DNA of 64,000 bases, taken from NCBI GenBank assembly GCA_900635465.1, contig LR134135.1:3720001-3784000 (forward strand). Reading direction: 5' to 3'. Below the pieces are notes generated by a model that was not told the DNA's origin, did not search any database, and was given only the letters and a program-made list of their open reading frames with translations. Positions 37,950-50,361 of the stretch are shown here, piece by piece; the stretch's first letter is position 1, and every line of letters starts with the position of its first letter. The stretch comes from Lelliottia amnigena. Its GTDB lineage: Bacteria > Pseudomonadota > Gammaproteobacteria > Enterobacterales > Enterobacteriaceae. Both the position numbers and the translations under genes were made by a program.

Positions 37950-38550
37950 AGCGATGATACTCCGCGACGGTCATGGTAAAGCGCAACACGCTTTTCCCTT
38001 GATTGCCGTAGCTGTGCGCCGACTCGGTTTTAGCCACTGCCGATGCGCCAGCCGTGATTTTCGTCACCGTTTCGCCCACCGTGAGCGTCAATTCACCGTC
38101 ATTCACATGCAGCAACTCGACCGTTCCGGCTGGATGCCCGGATGAGTGAAAACCTTCCCCCGGATACATCTCCCAGCACCATAGCTCAATCATGTCAGGC
38201 CCCGCCGTTCCCGCCAGCAGTTTCGCACTACCGCCCTGCTCCCCCTGCCACAACACGGGAATAGCCGTTTCCTCGATAAGATGCACCAGCGGTTCGCTGG
38301 ACACATTCACAATGTCAGCCACCGACACGCCAAGCGCCGCCGCCAGCTTACAGAGGATCGCAATGCTGGGATTGGCAGCCCCTTTTTCGATCTCCACTAA
38401 CATCCCTTTGCTGACGCTGGCGCGGCGGGATAGCTCGTCCAGTGACAACTTTTTGTCTTTACGCCAGCTGCGGATACGGCTGGCAACAGCCAAACTCACT
38501 TGGGCGATATCAGCACCCGAATCGGTCATTATATTGACTTTATCAGTCAT
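37948..38550 (-). CDS. XRE-type regulator with C-terminal cupin
   Basis: A 200-aa protein with a helix-turn-helix (LSLDELSRRASVSKGMLVEIEKGAANPSI, about 36-64) and a cupin sensor domain (EMYPGEGFHSSGHPAGTVELLHV, near 130-150). Such proteins control small catabolic or resistance genes in response to a ligand. Start ATG 38550 or, seven codons later, 38529. It is divergent from the B3/B4-domain gene 43 nt away, which is its likely target. Confidence 0.88.
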   Translation of the reverse strand: MTDKVNIMTDSGADIAQVSLAVASRIRSWRKDKKLSLDELSRRASVSKGMLVEIEKGAANPSIAILCKLAAALGVSVADIVNVSSEPLVHLIEETAIPVLWQGEQGGSAKLLAGTAGPDMIELWCWEMYPGEGFHSSGHPAGTVELLHVNDGELTLTVGETVTKITAGASAVAKTESAHSYGNQGKSVLRFTMTVAEYHR

Positions 38551-38592
38551 TGGTCACTACCATGGTATAAAACAGTCATTACAGGATTATTT

Positions 38593-39279
38593 ATGTCTCT
38601 TGTCACGCCGTCAATAGATCCTCGTCTTGCGTCAATCGCGGCAGGGTTCCGCGCCCTGAGCATCATGGTTGAGGCTGCGCCTATTCTTCATCCCGACGTC
38701 GCGCCCGCGGCACTAGCCCGCGCCTGTCAGCAGGTTTTAAACGATGATGTCGCCTGGGCTAGTGCGCATCTCACCGCCTGGGACGACGTCTTTATAGCCT
38801 TTGGTGCAAAGCCTAAACGTACACCTTGCTCAGCTAATGCCCTGCGTAAGCGCGTGCTGAAAGAGGGCGAATTGCCCTCTCTGGATCCGATCGTCGATAT
38901 CTACAATGCCATCAGCGTTCGCTACGCCATCCCGGTGGGTGGCGAAAATTTCGCAGCGTATTCAGGCGTGCCTCGCCTGACGATTGCCGACGGCAGCGAG
39001 CCGTTCGATACCCTGAAAGAGGGTCAGCCGATTGTCGAATACCCGGATTCGGGAGAGGTTATCTGGCGCGATGACATCGGCGTAACCTGTCGCCGCTGGA
39101 ACTGGCGACAGGGCGTGAGAACGCGTCTGGATAGTCAGGCCAAAACGATGTGGTTTATTCTTGAAAGCCTGCCCGCGATGCCTTATGAAGCGCTGCAAGC
39201 GGCAGGTGAGGAGTTAATCAGTCACCTGCAACAGCTCATGCCTGGCGCCGTGGCACACAGTGAAATTATTGCCCTTTGA
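38593..39279 (+). CDS. B3/B4 tRNA-binding domain protein
   Basis: A 228-aa protein of the B3/B4 family, related to the editing-type domain of phenylalanyl-tRNA synthetase beta chains (PSLDPIVDIYNAISVRYAIPVGGEN is characteristic). The frame is open 31 codons upstream, but ATG 38593 has AGGA at the right distance. Its exact substrate is unknown. It pairs divergently with the XRE-cupin regulator. Confidence 0.85.
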   Translation: MSLVTPSIDPRLASIAAGFRALSIMVEAAPILHPDVAPAALARACQQVLNDDVAWASAHLTAWDDVFIAFGAKPKRTPCSANALRKRVLKEGELPSLDPIVDIYNAISVRYAIPVGGENFAAYSGVPRLTIADGSEPFDTLKEGQPIVEYPDSGEVIWRDDIGVTCRRWNWRQGVRTRLDSQAKTMWFILESLPAMPYEALQAAGEELISHLQQLMPGAVAHSEIIAL

Positions 39280-39286
39280 TAAATGT

Positions 39287-39319
39287 CCGGGCGGCACGCC
39301 GCCTGCCCGGCTATTTTTA
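39287..39319. terminator. Terminator between B3/B4 gene and lsrG
   Basis: CCGGGCGGC...GCCTGCCCGG hairpin followed by TATTTTTATT. It sits between convergent genes and touches the lsrG stop codon. Confidence 0.8.
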
Positions 39320-39610
39320 TTCCGGCATCAGCCCCACAAAACTGCGCTTCTTGCGCGGCTCCGACATCAAATCTTCGAGCTTATCCACGCAGGCCAGATA
39401 GTGCGGCGTTTTCTTATGTGCCATCACCGCCTCTTCATTTTTGTAGGCTTCGTAGATAAAGAATCGCGTTTTCACGCGCGGGTCCTGCAGGACATCAAAG
39501 CGCAGATTCCCCGGCTCCTGAATCGCGCCTTCATGATTGGCGCGGAATACATCCAGAAACTCATCCACGCGCTCCGGCTTAATGTTGATCTCCACTAGCG
39601 TCACGTTCAT
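39317..39610 (-). CDS. lsrG: LsrG, phospho-AI-2 isomerase
   Basis: A 97-aa antibiotic-biosynthesis-monooxygenase-fold protein that isomerises phospho-AI-2 (P-DPD) before LsrF acts. The sequence [18 protein letters not shown] and [11 protein letters not shown] match E. coli LsrG. ATG 39610 overlaps the lsrF stop by 4 bp (ATGA). It is the last gene of lsrACDBFG. Confidence 0.95.
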   Translation of the reverse strand: MNVTLVEINIKPERVDEFLDVFRANHEGAIQEPGNLRFDVLQDPRVKTRFFIYEAYKNEEAVMAHKKTPHYLACVDKLEDLMSEPRKKRSFVGLMPE

Positions 39611-40494
39611 TGCCCTTCTCCCTGTTTTTCTTCCTGCCAGAACTGGAACGCCTCGCGGGCGCTCATGTTCTCGTGAACCACTTTCTTGACCGCCTTCAGC
39701 ATCGCCAGCGGCGCGCTGGACTGGAAAATATTGCGTCCCATATCGACGCCGGATGCACCCTGATCGATGGCGCGGAAGCACATCTCCAGCGCTTCGTGTT
39801 CCGGTAGCTTTTTGCCCCCGGCGATGACAATCGGCACCGGACAGCTGGCGGCGACTTTTTCAAACCCCTCTTCCACGAAATAGGTTTTAACGATCTGGGC
39901 ACCCATCTCAGCGGCGATGCGGCTGGCGAGCGAGAAATAGCGCGCGTCGCGTGCCATCTCTTTGCCCACGCCGGTCACGGCCAGCGTCGGGATGCCGTAG
40001 CGATTACCTGCATCGACCAGCTTGATAATGTTGTTGATCGACTGATGCTCACATTCGCTGCCGATATACACCTGCGCCGCCACCGCGCAGACGTTCAGGC
40101 GCAGCGCATCTTCCATCGCCACTGCCACGCATTCGTTCGACAGCTCGCCCAAAATCGAGTTACCGCCCGATGCGCGCAGCACCACCGGTTTATTGGTGGC
40201 GGGCGGCACAGTGCTGCGCAAAATCCCGCGCGTACACATCAGCACATCGGTTTCGGCGAATAACGGCGCGATCGACAGATCGATACGCTCAAGCCCGGTG
40301 GTCGGTCCCTGAAAATAGCCATGATCGAAGGCCAGCATCACCGTACGGTTGCTTGTTGGGTTAAAGATACGCGCGAGCCTGGACTGCATGCCCCAGTCCA
40401 GCGCACCGCAGCCCTTCAGGGTGAACGGCACGTTCTGCTGCGGCGTGCCGATACCAAAATCTTTGCCGTCTTTGATGTCATCTAAATCAGCCAT
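39607..40494 (-). CDS. lsrF: LsrF, phospho-AI-2 thiolase
   Basis: A 295-aa class I aldolase-fold enzyme that transfers an acetyl group from the LsrG product to CoA, completing AI-2 breakdown. It shows the TIM-barrel pattern with [13 protein letters not shown] and the Lys-bearing [16 protein letters not shown]. It overlaps lsrG by 4 bp and starts 12 nt after lsrB. Confidence 0.95.
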   Translation of the reverse strand: MADLDDIKDGKDFGIGTPQQNVPFTLKGCGALDWGMQSRLARIFNPTSNRTVMLAFDHGYFQGPTTGLERIDLSIAPLFAETDVLMCTRGILRSTVPPATNKPVVLRASGGNSILGELSNECVAVAMEDALRLNVCAVAAQVYIGSECEHQSINNIIKLVDAGNRYGIPTLAVTGVGKEMARDARYFSLASRIAAEMGAQIVKTYFVEEGFEKVAASCPVPIVIAGGKKLPEHEALEMCFRAIDQGASGVDMGRNIFQSSAPLAMLKAVKKVVHENMSAREAFQFWQEEKQGEGQ

Positions 40495-40506
40495 TTCTTC
40501 CCCCCG

Positions 40507-41508
40507 TCAGAAGTCGTATTTGTCGATATTCTCTTTGGTGAACACCACGCGCTCCGGCAGCAGCACGATGCCGTTACCCTTCGCTTCATACTGATAGCCC
40601 TGCACGCTGTTTGGCTCGACCTTCAGCACACCAATACCTTTAACGTCCACGCTATCGCCTACGTTAAGATCGCCCTTTTTCAGCAAATGATCGGCGACAT
40701 TGACCGCAATTTTGCCCTGTTGCACCACATCCCACAGGCCAAAGGCTTTCACCGTGCCGCGCTCAACGTAAGGGCGCATCACGTTAGGCGTGCTGAATCC
40801 GACAATCGCCACACCTTCGCGTTTGAGGTTTTCCGTCGCCTGCGCAGCGGCTGGCAGCGCGTTGGCGTCCGGCGCGATAATCGCATCCAAATCCGGGTAG
40901 GCCTTCAAAATCCCCTCAGCCGTTTGCAGAGATTTGGTGGCGTCGTTATAGCCAAACTGTGTGGTCACTACCTGCCACTGCGGATGGTCTTTCTCGATTT
41001 TGGCCTTCGCCTCTTTCACCCACTGGTTTTGGTCGGTCACGGTCGGGCTGGAATAGAAAAACGCCACTTTGGCAGCGGGTTTCGTCACCTGTTTCGACGC
41101 CATATCGACCAGCAAACCGCCAAGCTGTTCCGGCGTACCCTGGTTGATGTAGATGCTGCGGCATTCGGGTTTGGTATCAGAATCCCACGTCAGCACTTTG
41201 ACGCCGCGCTGCATGGCGCGCTTCAGCGCCGGACACAGCCCGTCTGGCGACACGGCGGACACAATAATTGCGTTAAAGCCCTGGTTAACGAAGTTGTTGA
41301 TCAGCTGCACCTGCCCGGAGACGCTCGGCTCGGTAGGGCCATCGTAAGTGACATCCACACCTAACGCTTTACCGGCCTCTTTCGCGCCGTTTCCGCCGCT
41401 GGTAAAGAAGCCGACGCCCACCAGTTTTGGGATAAAGGCGATGCGATCGGCGGCCTGTGCCGACGCCACGCTGAGCGCTACCGCCAGGACTAACAGTTTT
41501 GTTTTCAT
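40507..41508 (-). CDS. lsrB: LsrB, AI-2-binding periplasmic protein
   Basis: A 333-aa periplasmic binding protein with a signal peptide ending in SVASAQA-AD. It captures (R)-THMF AI-2 for import by Lsr[24 protein letters not shown] and the [10 protein letters not shown] segment match the family's ligand-binding cleft. It overlaps the lsrD stop by 4 bp. Confidence 0.95.
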   Translation of the reverse strand: MKTKLLVLAVALSVASAQAADRIAFIPKLVGVGFFTSGGNGAKEAGKALGVDVTYDGPTEPSVSGQVQLINNFVNQGFNAIIVSAVSPDGLCPALKRAMQRGVKVLTWDSDTKPECRSIYINQGTPEQLGGLLVDMASKQVTKPAAKVAFFYSSPTVTDQNQWVKEAKAKIEKDHPQWQVVTTQFGYNDATKSLQTAEGILKAYPDLDAIIAPDANALPAAAQATENLKREGVAIVGFSTPNVMRPYVERGTVKAFGLWDVVQQGKIAVNVADHLLKKGDLNVGDSVDVKGIGVLKVEPNSVQGYQYEAKGNGIVLLPERVVFTKENIDKYDF

Positions 41509-42489
41509 CTCAAGCTCCGGGTATGTTTTGTGAAGAAATTACGCACCCATTCACGGTGCAAGCTCAGCGAACGTCCCATGACCACCACAACCAACAGCGC
41601 CCCTGACAGCGCGCTCGACACCTGGTTAGGGATGCCGACCATCTGTAAACCTTGCTGCAGATACCCCACCAGCAACGCCGCCAGCGCAGTACCGATAACC
41701 GAACCTGAACCACCATAAATATTCGCGCCGCCAAGCACGGCCGCCGTGAGCGCAGGCATCAGCAGGTCACGCCCTAAATCGGAACGCGCCGAACCGAAAT
41801 AAGAGACCATCACCAGCGCGGCAATGGCCGACGCCACGCCTACGAGGCCATACAGCGCGTACGGCATGCCGTTGACGGACAGCGCCGCATAGCGCGCCGC
41901 GCGTGGGTTTTGGCCGATCAGGAAAAGATGTCGACCGAAACGCCCGCGATGGGTGATCAGCCAGAAAAAGAAGGTGATGACCGCAAACAGCACCAGCGGG
42001 ATCGGCAGGCCCAACACGGTCAGATTGGCGAAAGCGGTAAAGCTGTCCGGAAAGCCGCCGATGCCTTCGTAACCGGTCGCCCCCCGCCAAACCGGAGAGC
42101 AGCAGCGCCCCGCCGCCGTAGAGATACAGCGTACCGAGGGTGATAACCAAAGGGCTGATACCGGTGTAATGGATCAGGGCGGCATTGAACAAACCGCACA
42201 GCAGGCCGAGCAGCAGCGTCAGCGGAACCGCGAAATACATCGGCAGGCCAAACTGCATCATGACGCCCAGCGCAATAGCGCACAGGCCGATGGTCGAGCC
42301 GAGCGAAATGTCGATCCCACCACTGATAATCACCAGCGTCAGCGGCAGCGCAACAATGCCGATGCAGATAAAGTCGCTGGTGCTGAACAGCAGCATGTTG
42401 ATATCCAGCATGCGCGGATTAATCGCCCCGAAGAGCAGGATTTCGAGTACCAGCAAAATCAGCAGCGTGGTTTCCCAGTTAAGCTTCAT
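41505..42489 (-). pseudogene. lsrD: LsrD, AI-2 ABC permease, frameshifted at a G6 run
   Basis: The first part, from ATG 42489, reads as a normal LsrD until LLLSGLAGG near residue 137, then derails. With one G fewer in the run at 42080-42085 (C on the plus strand) the frame becomes LAGATGYEGIGGFPDSFTAF and continues to the stop at 41505, a 327-aa permease. Both halves match E. coli LsrD, so the break is recent or an assembly error. If real, the AI-2 transporter would lack half of its membrane channel. ATG 42489 directly follows the lsrC stop. Confidence 0.88.
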
Positions 42490-43521
42490 TTACGCCACCT
42501 CTTTTTTGCGTTTGGGAAACGGGGTAACGTGCTTTCCCCCTTTATTGCCCGGCTGAAAACGGCTGTATTTCAGCGCGCGCTGATGACGCGTCAGCGCCTG
42601 GCGTAACCGCCCGTCAAGCACCAGCACGCCCAGCAGAACCAGTCCGGCGATAAAATCGTTCCACCAGGCCGGGAGCCTGAACAGCACCAGCACGGTGTCG
42701 ATTTGCGTCAGGAAGAACGCCCCAAGAAATGCGCCGATCAGCGTGCCCGTCCCGCCGAGGAGTGAGATCCCGCCCAGCACGCAGGCGGCGATGGCTTTCA
42801 TCTCCAGCCCGCTGCCGGTCTGATTTGGCACAAATCCAATTTGCGAGGCAAAGACAATTCCGGCGCAGGCGGCCAGCATGCCGTTGAGCGTAAACGCGAG
42901 CATTCGCGTGCGGTTCACCGCAACACCGAGCTGGCGTGCGGCGGCAAGATTGTCACCCACCGCGTAGAAATCGCGGCCAGCAACCGTGCGCGACAGCGTC
43001 CATGCGCCGATGAGCACTAAAAACAGCACCGCCATTCCGAGCGGCGAAACGCCGAGTGCAACGGGCTCCGAGAGCGATTTCAGGCTAGACGGCAGCCCCT
43101 CGATCCACTTTCCGCCCGTCCACAACAGCATCGCACCGCGGTACAGCCCCAGCGTGCCGAGCGTGGCGACAATTGCCGGAATGCGTAAACCGACCACCAG
43201 CAGGCCATTAAACGCCCCCGCCAGCGCGCCGATCGCCAGCGCAAACAGCATCGACACTGGCAGGCTGTAGCCGTTATTTAACGCCACCCCAACGGCAATC
43301 GCGCACAGCCCAACGGTGGACCCCACCGACACGTCGATATTGCGCGTGAGCATGACCAGCGTCGCACCCAGCGCCAGCAGGATTAAAATCTGCGAACTGG
43401 CAAAAATCATTCCCAGCGTTTGAAAGCTCAAGTACGCCGGATTAAGGGCCACCAGCACACCAAACAGCGCCAGAATGGCCAGGAAAGCGCTCAGCTCGCG
43501 GTTTTTCAGCAACGTCTTCAT
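42490..43521 (-). CDS. lsrC: LsrC, AI-2 ABC permease
   Basis: A 343-aa membrane protein with about 9-10 transmembrane helices, the partner of LsrD in the AI-2 importer. [21 protein letters not shown] and [22 protein letters not shown] are typical of sugar ABC permeases. The N-terminus overlaps the lsrA stop by 4 bp. The C-terminal tail is basic and cytoplasmic. Confidence 0.94.
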   Translation of the reverse strand: MKTLLKNRELSAFLAILALFGVLVALNPAYLSFQTLGMIFASSQILILLALGATLVMLTRNIDVSVGSTVGLCAIAVGVALNNGYSLPVSMLFALAIGALAGAFNGLLVVGLRIPAIVATLGTLGLYRGAMLLWTGGKWIEGLPSSLKSLSEPVALGVSPLGMAVLFLVLIGAWTLSRTVAGRDFYAVGDNLAAARQLGVAVNRTRMLAFTLNGMLAACAGIVFASQIGFVPNQTGSGLEMKAIAACVLGGISLLGGTGTLIGAFLGAFFLTQIDTVLVLFRLPAWWNDFIAGLVLLGVLVLDGRLRQALTRHQRALKYSRFQPGNKGGKHVTPFPKRKKEVA

Positions 43522-45005
43522 GATTGCCCTCCAAAGGCCAGCGCCATCATCCGATCCAGACTCACCGCATGGCGCGGCAGCTCACCGCTAAACATGCCCT
43601 GATGCATCACCAGCACGCGATCCGCAAGCCCAGGGAATTCGTCGAGATCGCTGGAGATCATCAGAACCGCCACGTTTTGTGCCGCCACGCTTTTGATCAG
43701 CTGATAAATGTCGGCTCGCGCAGAAACATCCACCCCGCGCGTCGGCTCATCGACGATCAGCAGCAGTGGATTTGCCTCCAGACAGCGCGCCAGCAGCACT
43801 TTTTGCTGATTGCCGCCGGACAGCGTGCGCACGATTTGATCCGGATGATTAAGTTTGATCCCAAGCGCCCGGTGATAGCGCTCGACCACCGCCGCTTCGC
43901 GTTTACGTTGCTGCCACAGCGACGGTTCGTTCAGCGCAACGGTATTCCAGCGAATGGGCGCATCGAGGAACAAACCGGAAACCTGTCGATCCTCCGGCAA
44001 ATAGACCAGCCCTTTTTCCAGCCGTGTCAGCACCGAATCCCCGCCAATATCCTGATTTTCGAGCCAGATGCGTCCACCGCGCGTCGGTCGCAGCCCGTAC
44101 AGCGTTTCAGCAAATTCAGTCCGCCCGGATCCCACCAGCCCGGCGAGACCCACGATCTCACCCGCGTAGATCTCAAGACTGAGATCGATAAACCCTTCGC
44201 CCGTCAGATCTTCCACACGTAACACCGGGAAATCCTGCGCCTGCGTGCGGCGATTACCCGGCAGCGCCAGCCACAGCTTTTGCGTGTCGCTTAAGCCTTG
44301 TTCGCGGCTGACGGGGGTCATGGCGGTAATCAGCGCCGTGTCGTCAAACTGCGTGGTTTCGCCGCTGAGCACCACCGCGCCGTCGCGCATCACCGAAACG
44401 TGGCTGGCAAGCTGGCGAATTTCCGGCAATTTATGCGAGATAAAAACGATGCCGACGCCCAGCGCCTGCAATGCGCGGATCTGGCGGAACAGGCGTTCGG
44501 TTTCGCCCGGCGTGAGCGACGCCGTCGGTTCGTCGAGGATCAGGATCTTCGCGTCACGCATCAGCCCGCGCAGGATTTCCACCATCTGCTGATCCGCCAC
44601 TTCCAGCGTGCTGGCGGCGGCATCGAGATTGAGCTGGCACTGCAACTGCTGGAGTTTATCGGCAAGCCGTTTTTCAGGATCGTTGCCGCGCGGCAGGCGA
44701 AAGAGAATGTTTTCGCGCACGGTGAGATTGGGGAACAGCATCGGTTCCTGCGGAACAAGATAAATGCCTAACTGATGCGCCAGGCCGGGTTTGAGACGCG
44801 CAAAGGGTTTGCCTTCGACAGTAAGTTCACCGCTGTCGGGCGTTTCCACCCCGGCGATGATTTTCATCAGCGTCGATTTTCCGGCGCCGTTACCGCCCAT
44901 CAGGGCATGCACCTGGCCGGAAAGCAGCGTGAAATCAATGCCCCTTAGCACCGGAACACCGGAGAACTGTTTGTGGATGCCGTGCGCTTCGATTAGTACT
45001 GTCAT
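43518..45005 (-). CDS. lsrA: LsrA, AI-2 ABC transporter ATPase
   Basis: A 495-aa double-domain ATPase. The first cassette has [12 protein letters not shown] and [11 protein letters not shown]; the second carries [16 protein letters not shown] and [11 protein letters not shown], and its Walker A is degenerate (GLVGSGRTE), as usual for sugar importers. GGAG lies 5 nt before the second of two adjacent ATGs, so 45005 is preferred over 45008. It is the first gene of lsrACDBFG, divergent from lsrR. Confidence 0.95.
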   Translation of the reverse strand: MTVLIEAHGIHKQFSGVPVLRGIDFTLLSGQVHALMGGNGAGKSTLMKIIAGVETPDSGELTVEGKPFARLKPGLAHQLGIYLVPQEPMLFPNLTVRENILFRLPRGNDPEKRLADKLQQLQCQLNLDAAASTLEVADQQMVEILRGLMRDAKILILDEPTASLTPGETERLFRQIRALQALGVGIVFISHKLPEIRQLASHVSVMRDGAVVLSGETTQFDDTALITAMTPVSREQGLSDTQKLWLALPGNRRTQAQDFPVLRVEDLTGEGFIDLSLEIYAGEIVGLAGLVGSGRTEFAETLYGLRPTRGGRIWLENQDIGGDSVLTRLEKGLVYLPEDRQVSGLFLDAPIRWNTVALNEPSLWQQRKREAAVVERYHRALGIKLNHPDQIVRTLSGGNQQKVLLARCLEANPLLLIVDEPTRGVDVSARADIYQLIKSVAAQNVAVLMISSDLDEFPGLADRVLVMHQGMFSGELPRHAVSLDRMMALAFGGQS

Positions 45006-45018
45006 CATCGCTCCGCTA

Positions 45019-45053
45019 TTGAACAAATGATTTTTTGATTTAATAATGTTCAA
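45019..45053. promoter_or_regulatory. Inverted repeat at the lsrA start, candidate LsrR operator
   Basis: TTGAACA (45019-45025) and TGTTCAA (45047-45053) are a perfect inverted pair, 35 nt end to end, just upstream of lsrA in the lsrA-lsrR interval. LsrR is a SorC-type tetramer known to repress this region until phospho-AI-2 binds. Confidence 0.6.
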
Positions 45054-45220
45054 AAGCGTAGACGGTGAACTATATTTACAACCGTGCAGGGATCACAATT
45101 TTATTGATTAGGATCCAATTCAGGTCAAAACATTTTAAAAGATCCGTTTTGCCGCGTGGCTCACATTTTCAATCCGCGTCATCACGAACATATGATCTAA
45201 ATTTTTATAAGAGTTCAATT

Positions 45221-46192
45221 ATGAGCGATAAACGCATTGCCGAAGAGAGTCGATTTGCCGGACTGGCGCTAACGGAAGAGGAACTGGTGGCGCGCGTGGC
45301 CTGGTGTTATTACCACGACGGTTTAACGCAGAACGATATTGGCGAGCGCCTGGGTCTGCCGCGCCTGAAAATCTCGCGCTTGCTGGAAAAAGGGCGTCAG
45401 TCAGGCGTCATCCGCGTGCAGATAAATTCCCGGTACGAAGGGTGTCTGGCGCTGGAGACCGAATTACAGCAGCGCTTTGGACTGAAGCTGGTTCGCGTGC
45501 TGCCGGCGTTAAATGCCGTGCCCATGAACGTACGTCTGGGGATTGGCGCTGCACAATCGTTGATGGGCGTGCTGGAACCGGGGCAACTGCTGGCCGTGGG
45601 ATTTGGTGAAACCACCATGAGCTGTATTCAGCACTTAAGCGGATTTATTAGCTCGCAGCAGGTGCGGCTGGTGACGCTTTCGGGCGGTGTGGGGCCATAC
45701 ATGACCGGCATCGGCCAGCTTGATGCCGCCTGTAGCGTCAGCATGATCCCTGCCCCGCTGCGCGTTTCCTCCGCAGAAGTGGCGGGCATTTTAAAACGCG
45801 AAGCCAGCGTGCGGGACGTCATCCTTGCGGCAACCGCTGCCGATGCCGCCGTCGTTGGCATTGGTTCAGTCAATCAGCGTCGTGACGCGACAATTTTACG
45901 CGCCGGTTATATCAGCGAAGGCGAACAGCTGATGTACGCCCGCAAAGGCGCAGTGGGCGATATCCTCGGTTATTTCCTGAATGCGGCGGGCGAACGGGTT
46001 TCTGATCTTGAGATCCACCACGAATTACTCGGCGTGACGCTCGATGAACTGGCGCAGCTGCCTACCATTGTCGGCGTGGCGGGAGGGGAAGAAAAAGCAG
46101 ATGCGATTTATGCCGCACTGAAAGGTCGCCTTATCAATGGCCTGGTGACGGAAGAGACGACAGCCCGCGCGGTGCTGGCTCTGGCTGGATAA
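45221..46192 (+). CDS. lsrR: LsrR, SorC-type repressor of the lsr operon
   Basis: A 323-aa protein: N-terminal helix-turn-helix ([30 protein letters not shown], near 30-59) and a C-terminal sugar-binding domain that senses phospho-AI-2 ([27 protein letters not shown]). The frame is open 52 codons upstream, but ATG 45221 has AAGAG at a proper distance. It is divergent from lsrA and followed by lsrK after 32 nt. Confidence 0.95.
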   Translation: MSDKRIAEESRFAGLALTEEELVARVAWCYYHDGLTQNDIGERLGLPRLKISRLLEKGRQSGVIRVQINSRYEGCLALETELQQRFGLKLVRVLPALNAVPMNVRLGIGAAQSLMGVLEPGQLLAVGFGETTMSCIQHLSGFISSQQVRLVTLSGGVGPYMTGIGQLDAACSVSMIPAPLRVSSAEVAGILKREASVRDVILAATAADAAVVGIGSVNQRRDATILRAGYISEGEQLMYARKGAVGDILGYFLNAAGERVSDLEIHHELLGVTLDELAQLPTIVGVAGGEEKADAIYAALKGRLINGLVTEETTARAVLALAG

Positions 46193-46224
46193 GAGTCGCC
46201 CTGCGCCTGACACGAGGCAAGCTC

Positions 46225-47817
46225 ATGAGTTACCTTTTAGCGTTAGATGCAGGGACGGGAAGCGTTCGCGCCGTTGTGTTTGATTTGCACGGCAATCAGA
46301 TTTCAGTCGGACAGGCTGAGTGGAAACACCTGAGCGTGGAAAACGTGCCCGGCTCGATGGAATTTGATCTCGACACCAACTGGCGGCTGGCCTGCCAGTG
46401 TATTCACCAGGCGTTGGATCGCGCGCATCTCAATGCCGCAGATATTCAGTCCGTCGCCTGCTGCTCCATGCGCGAAGGGATCGTGTTATACGATCGCAAC
46501 GGCGATGCCATCTGGGCCTGCGCCAACGTCGACGCTCGCGCCAGCCGCGAAGTGGCAGAGCTTAAAGAAATTCACGACAACCGCTTTGAATCCGAAGTGT
46601 ATGACGTCTCCGGCCAAACGCTGGCGCTGAGCGCCATGCCGCGCCTGCTGTGGCTGGCGCATCACCGCCCCGATATTTATCGCAACGCGGCGACCATCAC
46701 CATGATCAGCGACTGGCTGGCGGCGAAGCTGTCCGGCGAACTGGCGGTAGACCCGTCGAATGCGGGCACTACCGGCATGCTCGATCTGTTTAGCCGCGAC
46801 TGGCGTCCAGCCCTGCTGGATATGGCCGGGCTGCGCGCCGATATTCTCTCTCCGGTTAAAGAGACGGGCACCGTGCTGGGGGCGGTGACCAAAGCCGCCG
46901 CATCACAAAGCGGCCTGCGCGAAGGGACGCCCGTCGTGATGGGCGGTGGCGACGTGCAGTTGGGCTGTCTGGGTTTAGGGGTTGTGCGTGCCGGGCAAAC
47001 GGCGGTTCTCGGCGGGACGTTCTGGCAGCAGGTGGTGAATCTGCCGGAGGTGCGTACCGATCCGGACATGAATATTCGGGTGAATCCACACGTCATTCCG
47101 GGCATGGCGCAGGCGGAGTCGATCAGTTTCTTTACCGGGCTGACGATGCGCTGGTTCCGCGACGCCTTTTGCGCGGAAGAAAAACTGATTGCCGAGCGCA
47201 TGGGAATGGACGCTTATGCTCTGCTTGAGGAGATGGCCAATCGCGTTCCGGCAGGTTCCCACGGCGTGATGCCAATATTTTCTGATGCCATGCATTTCAA
47301 GCAGTGGTATCACGCCGCGCCGTCGTTTATCAATCTTTCCATTGACCCGGAAAAGTGCAACAAAGCGACGCTGTTCCGCGCGCTGGAAGAGAACGCGGCG
47401 ATTGTCTCAGCCTGCAATCTGGCGCAGATTTCACGCTTTTCCGGCGTGACGTTTGAGAGCCTGGTGTTCGCCGGTGGCGGTGCGAAAGGCGCGCTGTGGA
47501 GCCAGATTTTAAGCGACGTCACCGGGCTGCCTGTGCGCGTGCCGGACGTCAAAGAAGCAACGGCGCTTGGCTGCGCGATTGCGGCGGGAACGGGTGCGGG
47601 GCTGTATGATGATATGGCTGCAACGGGTGAGAGGCTGGTGAAATGGAGCCGGGAATTTACGCCGAATCCAGAACATCGTGAGCTGTATGACGGGATGATG
47701 CAAAAATGGCAGGCGGTGTATGCCGATCAGCTTGGCCTGGTCGACAGCGGTCTCACCACGTCGATGTGGCAAGCGCCTGGGCTGGTGCGCGCGCCCTCAC
47801 CCCGGTCCTCTCACTAA
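46225..47817 (+). CDS. lsrK: LsrK, autoinducer-2 kinase
   Basis: A 530-aa FGGY-family kinase that phosphorylates AI-2 after import, trapping it and making the LsrR inducer. [16 protein letters not shown] (N-terminal phosphate-binding) and [16 protein letters not shown] (C-terminal ATP-binding) are clear. GAGGC precedes ATG 46225. The last residues (RAPSPRSSH) are encoded within an intergenic-type repeat arm, so the C-terminus has been rewritten by that element. Confidence 0.95.
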   Translation: MSYLLALDAGTGSVRAVVFDLHGNQISVGQAEWKHLSVENVPGSMEFDLDTNWRLACQCIHQALDRAHLNAADIQSVACCSMREGIVLYDRNGDAIWACANVDARASREVAELKEIHDNRFESEVYDVSGQTLALSAMPRLLWLAHHRPDIYRNAATITMISDWLAAKLSGELAVDPSNAGTTGMLDLFSRDWRPALLDMAGLRADILSPVKETGTVLGAVTKAAASQSGLREGTPVVMGGGDVQLGCLGLGVVRAGQTAVLGGTFWQQVVNLPEVRTDPDMNIRVNPHVIPGMAQAESISFFTGLTMRWFRDAFCAEEKLIAERMGMDAYALLEEMANRVPAGSHGVMPIFSDAMHFKQWYHAAPSFINLSIDPEKCNKATLFRALEENAAIVSACNLAQISRFSGVTFESLVFAGGGAKGALWSQILSDVTGLPVRVPDVKEATALGCAIAAGTGAGLYDDMAATGERLVKWSREFTPNPEHRELYDGMMQKWQAVYADQLGLVDSGLTTSMWQAPGLVRAPSPRSSH

Positions 47818-47904
47818 GGGAGAGGGAGAAGACCAGATCGAATCAGCCTTTTAATATCGCACCAGGACTTTCCCTCTCCCCACGGGAGAGGGAAAGTCCT
47901 GGTG
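47792..47904. repeat. Repeat arm at the lsrK end plus a perfect 21-bp palindrome
   Basis: The first element (47792-47829, CCCTCACCCCGGTCCTCTC then GGGAGAGGGAGAAG) covers the lsrK stop codon. The second (47860-47904) is a perfect inverted repeat: 21-bp arms with the core CCCTCTCCC/GGGAGAGGG and a CAC loop. Both share the CCCTCTCCC-type core with the repeats at 50.2, 54.7 and 56.3 kb. The rest of the gap to fadH (47905-48125) shows no gene. Confidence 0.85.
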
Positions 47905-48083
47905 AGTAACTCCGTTGATTCAAACCTGCCCGCGCCCCTTCCGCTCATCCCCTCAAACTGCTCAAGACGATTCCATCGCCCCTTAGGGAAGCGGGTGAGC
48001 GTCCGGCAGCAGCAATCTTTGACTCTCATCACATTCACCACACTCCCCTTTTCCCTTTTCCCGGCGACTGGCTAAATTAGTAA

Positions 48084-50147
<2,064 letters not shown>

Positions 50148-50177
50148 CATTGCCCGATGACGCTGGAGATGAATGCA

Positions 50178-50350
50178 AAACGGCAACGACAGTCACCGTT
50201 TTTAGTCTTTGCTCCCTCTCCCCATGGGAGAGGATCGAGTTGAAGGCATCAGGCTGCAGGCTGTAAAAAAAACGGTAACCGTAGTCACCGTTTTTAATCT
50301 TTGCTCCCTCTCCCGCGAGAGAGGGCTGGGGTGAGGGCATCAGGCTGCAC
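50178..50350. repeat. Two tandem copies of a two-hairpin intergenic repeat
   Basis: Each copy has hairpin A (AACGGYAAC...GTCACCGTTTTTA) then CTTTGCTCCCTCTCCC with hairpin B (GGGAGAGG) and ends GGCATCAGGCTGCA. Copy 1 is about 50178-50262 and copy 2 about 50270-50350. They lie between convergent fadH and rlmG, and hairpin A with its T run may terminate fadH transcription. Confidence 0.85.
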
Positions 50351-50361
50351 TCACCCAAATC

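Noticed and set aside
41767..42078. Arg-rich tail of the first lsrD frame
   Set aside because: After the G6 run the reading is an out-of-frame translation rich in Arg, while the other frame matches LsrD.
45080..45180. CRP site in the lsrA-lsrR interval
   Set aside because: Only half-sites (TGTGA on the minus strand) were found, with poor second halves; not strong enough to list.
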